Source: an uncultured Alphaproteobacteria bacterium (GTDB taxonomy: Bacteria; Pseudomonadota; Alphaproteobacteria; UBA9655). Taken from it: a stretch of DNA of 64,000 nt. The notes under the pieces were generated by a model. That model was not told the DNA's origin, did not search any database, and saw nothing but the letters and a program-made list of their open reading frames with translations. The DNA lies in contig CALBSK010000011.1 of assembly GCA_937967795.1 (NCBI GenBank), positions 78,839 through 142,838 on the forward strand, in the 5' to 3' direction. The translations under genes were made by a program, and so were the position numbers. Positions 63,961-64,000 of this stretch are shown piece by piece. Positions within the stretch are counted from its first letter, which is position 1. Each line of letters begins with the position of its first letter.

Positions 63961-64000
63961 ATGCCGCCATAAATATAATTAAAAAAATAATAACATCATA

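Noticed and set aside
1..64000. tRNA genes, rRNA genes, CRISPR arrays, insertion-sequence transposases and prophage genes
   Set aside because: I looked for the T-loop GTTCGANTC context, regularly spaced repeats and transposase or phage motifs and saw none convincing; the only such T-loop-like match lies inside dnaQ at about 12828.

Overview
The window reads as a chromosomal segment of an AT-leaning alphaproteobacterium. Evidence for the class includes a PopZ-type polar organiser next to tolC and pcm, 6S RNA in front of the ygfA gene, a hemC-hemD-mitofilin(Mic60)-hemY cluster, hemJ beside hemH, hemE facing coaE-dnaQ across a probable oriC, two perfect parS sites inside rsmG directly before parA-parB, and a DUF3576-leuS-lptE-holA operon. 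Several secreted, eukaryote-directed or toxin-like products (a leucine-rich-repeat protein, a signal-peptide nuclease-like protein, cysteine-rich peptides, a Fic protein) suggest a host-associated lineage such as the Holosporales (Paracaedibacter/Odyssella/Caedimonas type). The lineage is inferred from gene content, not from a marker phylogeny.

Layout. 1-3.3 kb: partial popZ, tolC, pcm, bcp (all minus). 3.3-7.5 kb: a large AsmA/YhdP-like envelope protein, 6S RNA and ygfA (plus). 7.5-16.4 kb: haem biosynthesis (hemY, mitofilin, hemD, hemC on minus; hemE, hemH, hemJ on plus), with tsaD, dnaQ, coaE and the candidate replication origin at 13.5-13.9 kb. 16.4-20 kb: rho, rsmG with two parS sites, parA, parB. 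20-26.5 kb: holA, lptE, leuS, a DUF3576 lipoprotein, a porin and a receiver-less winged-helix regulator. 26.5-34.3 kb: an MHYT-GGDEF-EAL protein, ETF-ubiquinone oxidoreductase, a secreted PD-(D/E)XK-like protein and an orphan sensor kinase. 34.4-35 kb: two small secreted cysteine-rich paralogues. 35-38.3 kb: tadA, fumC, a ribbon-helix-helix protein and a self-inhibited Fic protein with a repeated operator-like motif at its start. 38.3-43.4 kb: a YbhGFSR-type exporter. 43.4-45.8 kb: an OpuC-type osmolyte uptake system. 45.8-46 kb: a perfect 29-bp inverted-repeat element. 46-53.6 kb: a complete leucine/isovalerate degradation operon. 53.7-61.1 kb: comF, folD, yggT, a DUF4143 ATPase, a FosA-like enzyme, a lipoprotein, a double CDGSH protein, rnhA, dsbD and yqgE. 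61.1-64 kb: a secreted leucine-rich-repeat protein split by a -1 frame change.

How the parts connect. Isovaleryl-CoA dehydrogenase in the leucine operon feeds electrons through ETF to the ETF-QO at 29-30.6 kb, and HMG-CoA lyase plus thiolase deliver acetyl-CoA units. The hem genes make porphobilinogen-derived haem. parA/parB act on the parS pair about 4 kb from the probable origin. DsbD could supply reducing power for periplasmic thiols, which is relevant to the cysteine-rich secreted peptides.

Most notable: (1) the split secreted LRR gene, where the only overlap of the two frames contains two overlapping in-phase -1 slippery heptamers; (2) the twin CX3CX3C secreted peptides; (3) a Sec-exported PD-(D/E)XK-like protein; (4) four copies of a 9-bp motif at the fic start, the last abutting the start codon; (5) the probable oriC/parS region.
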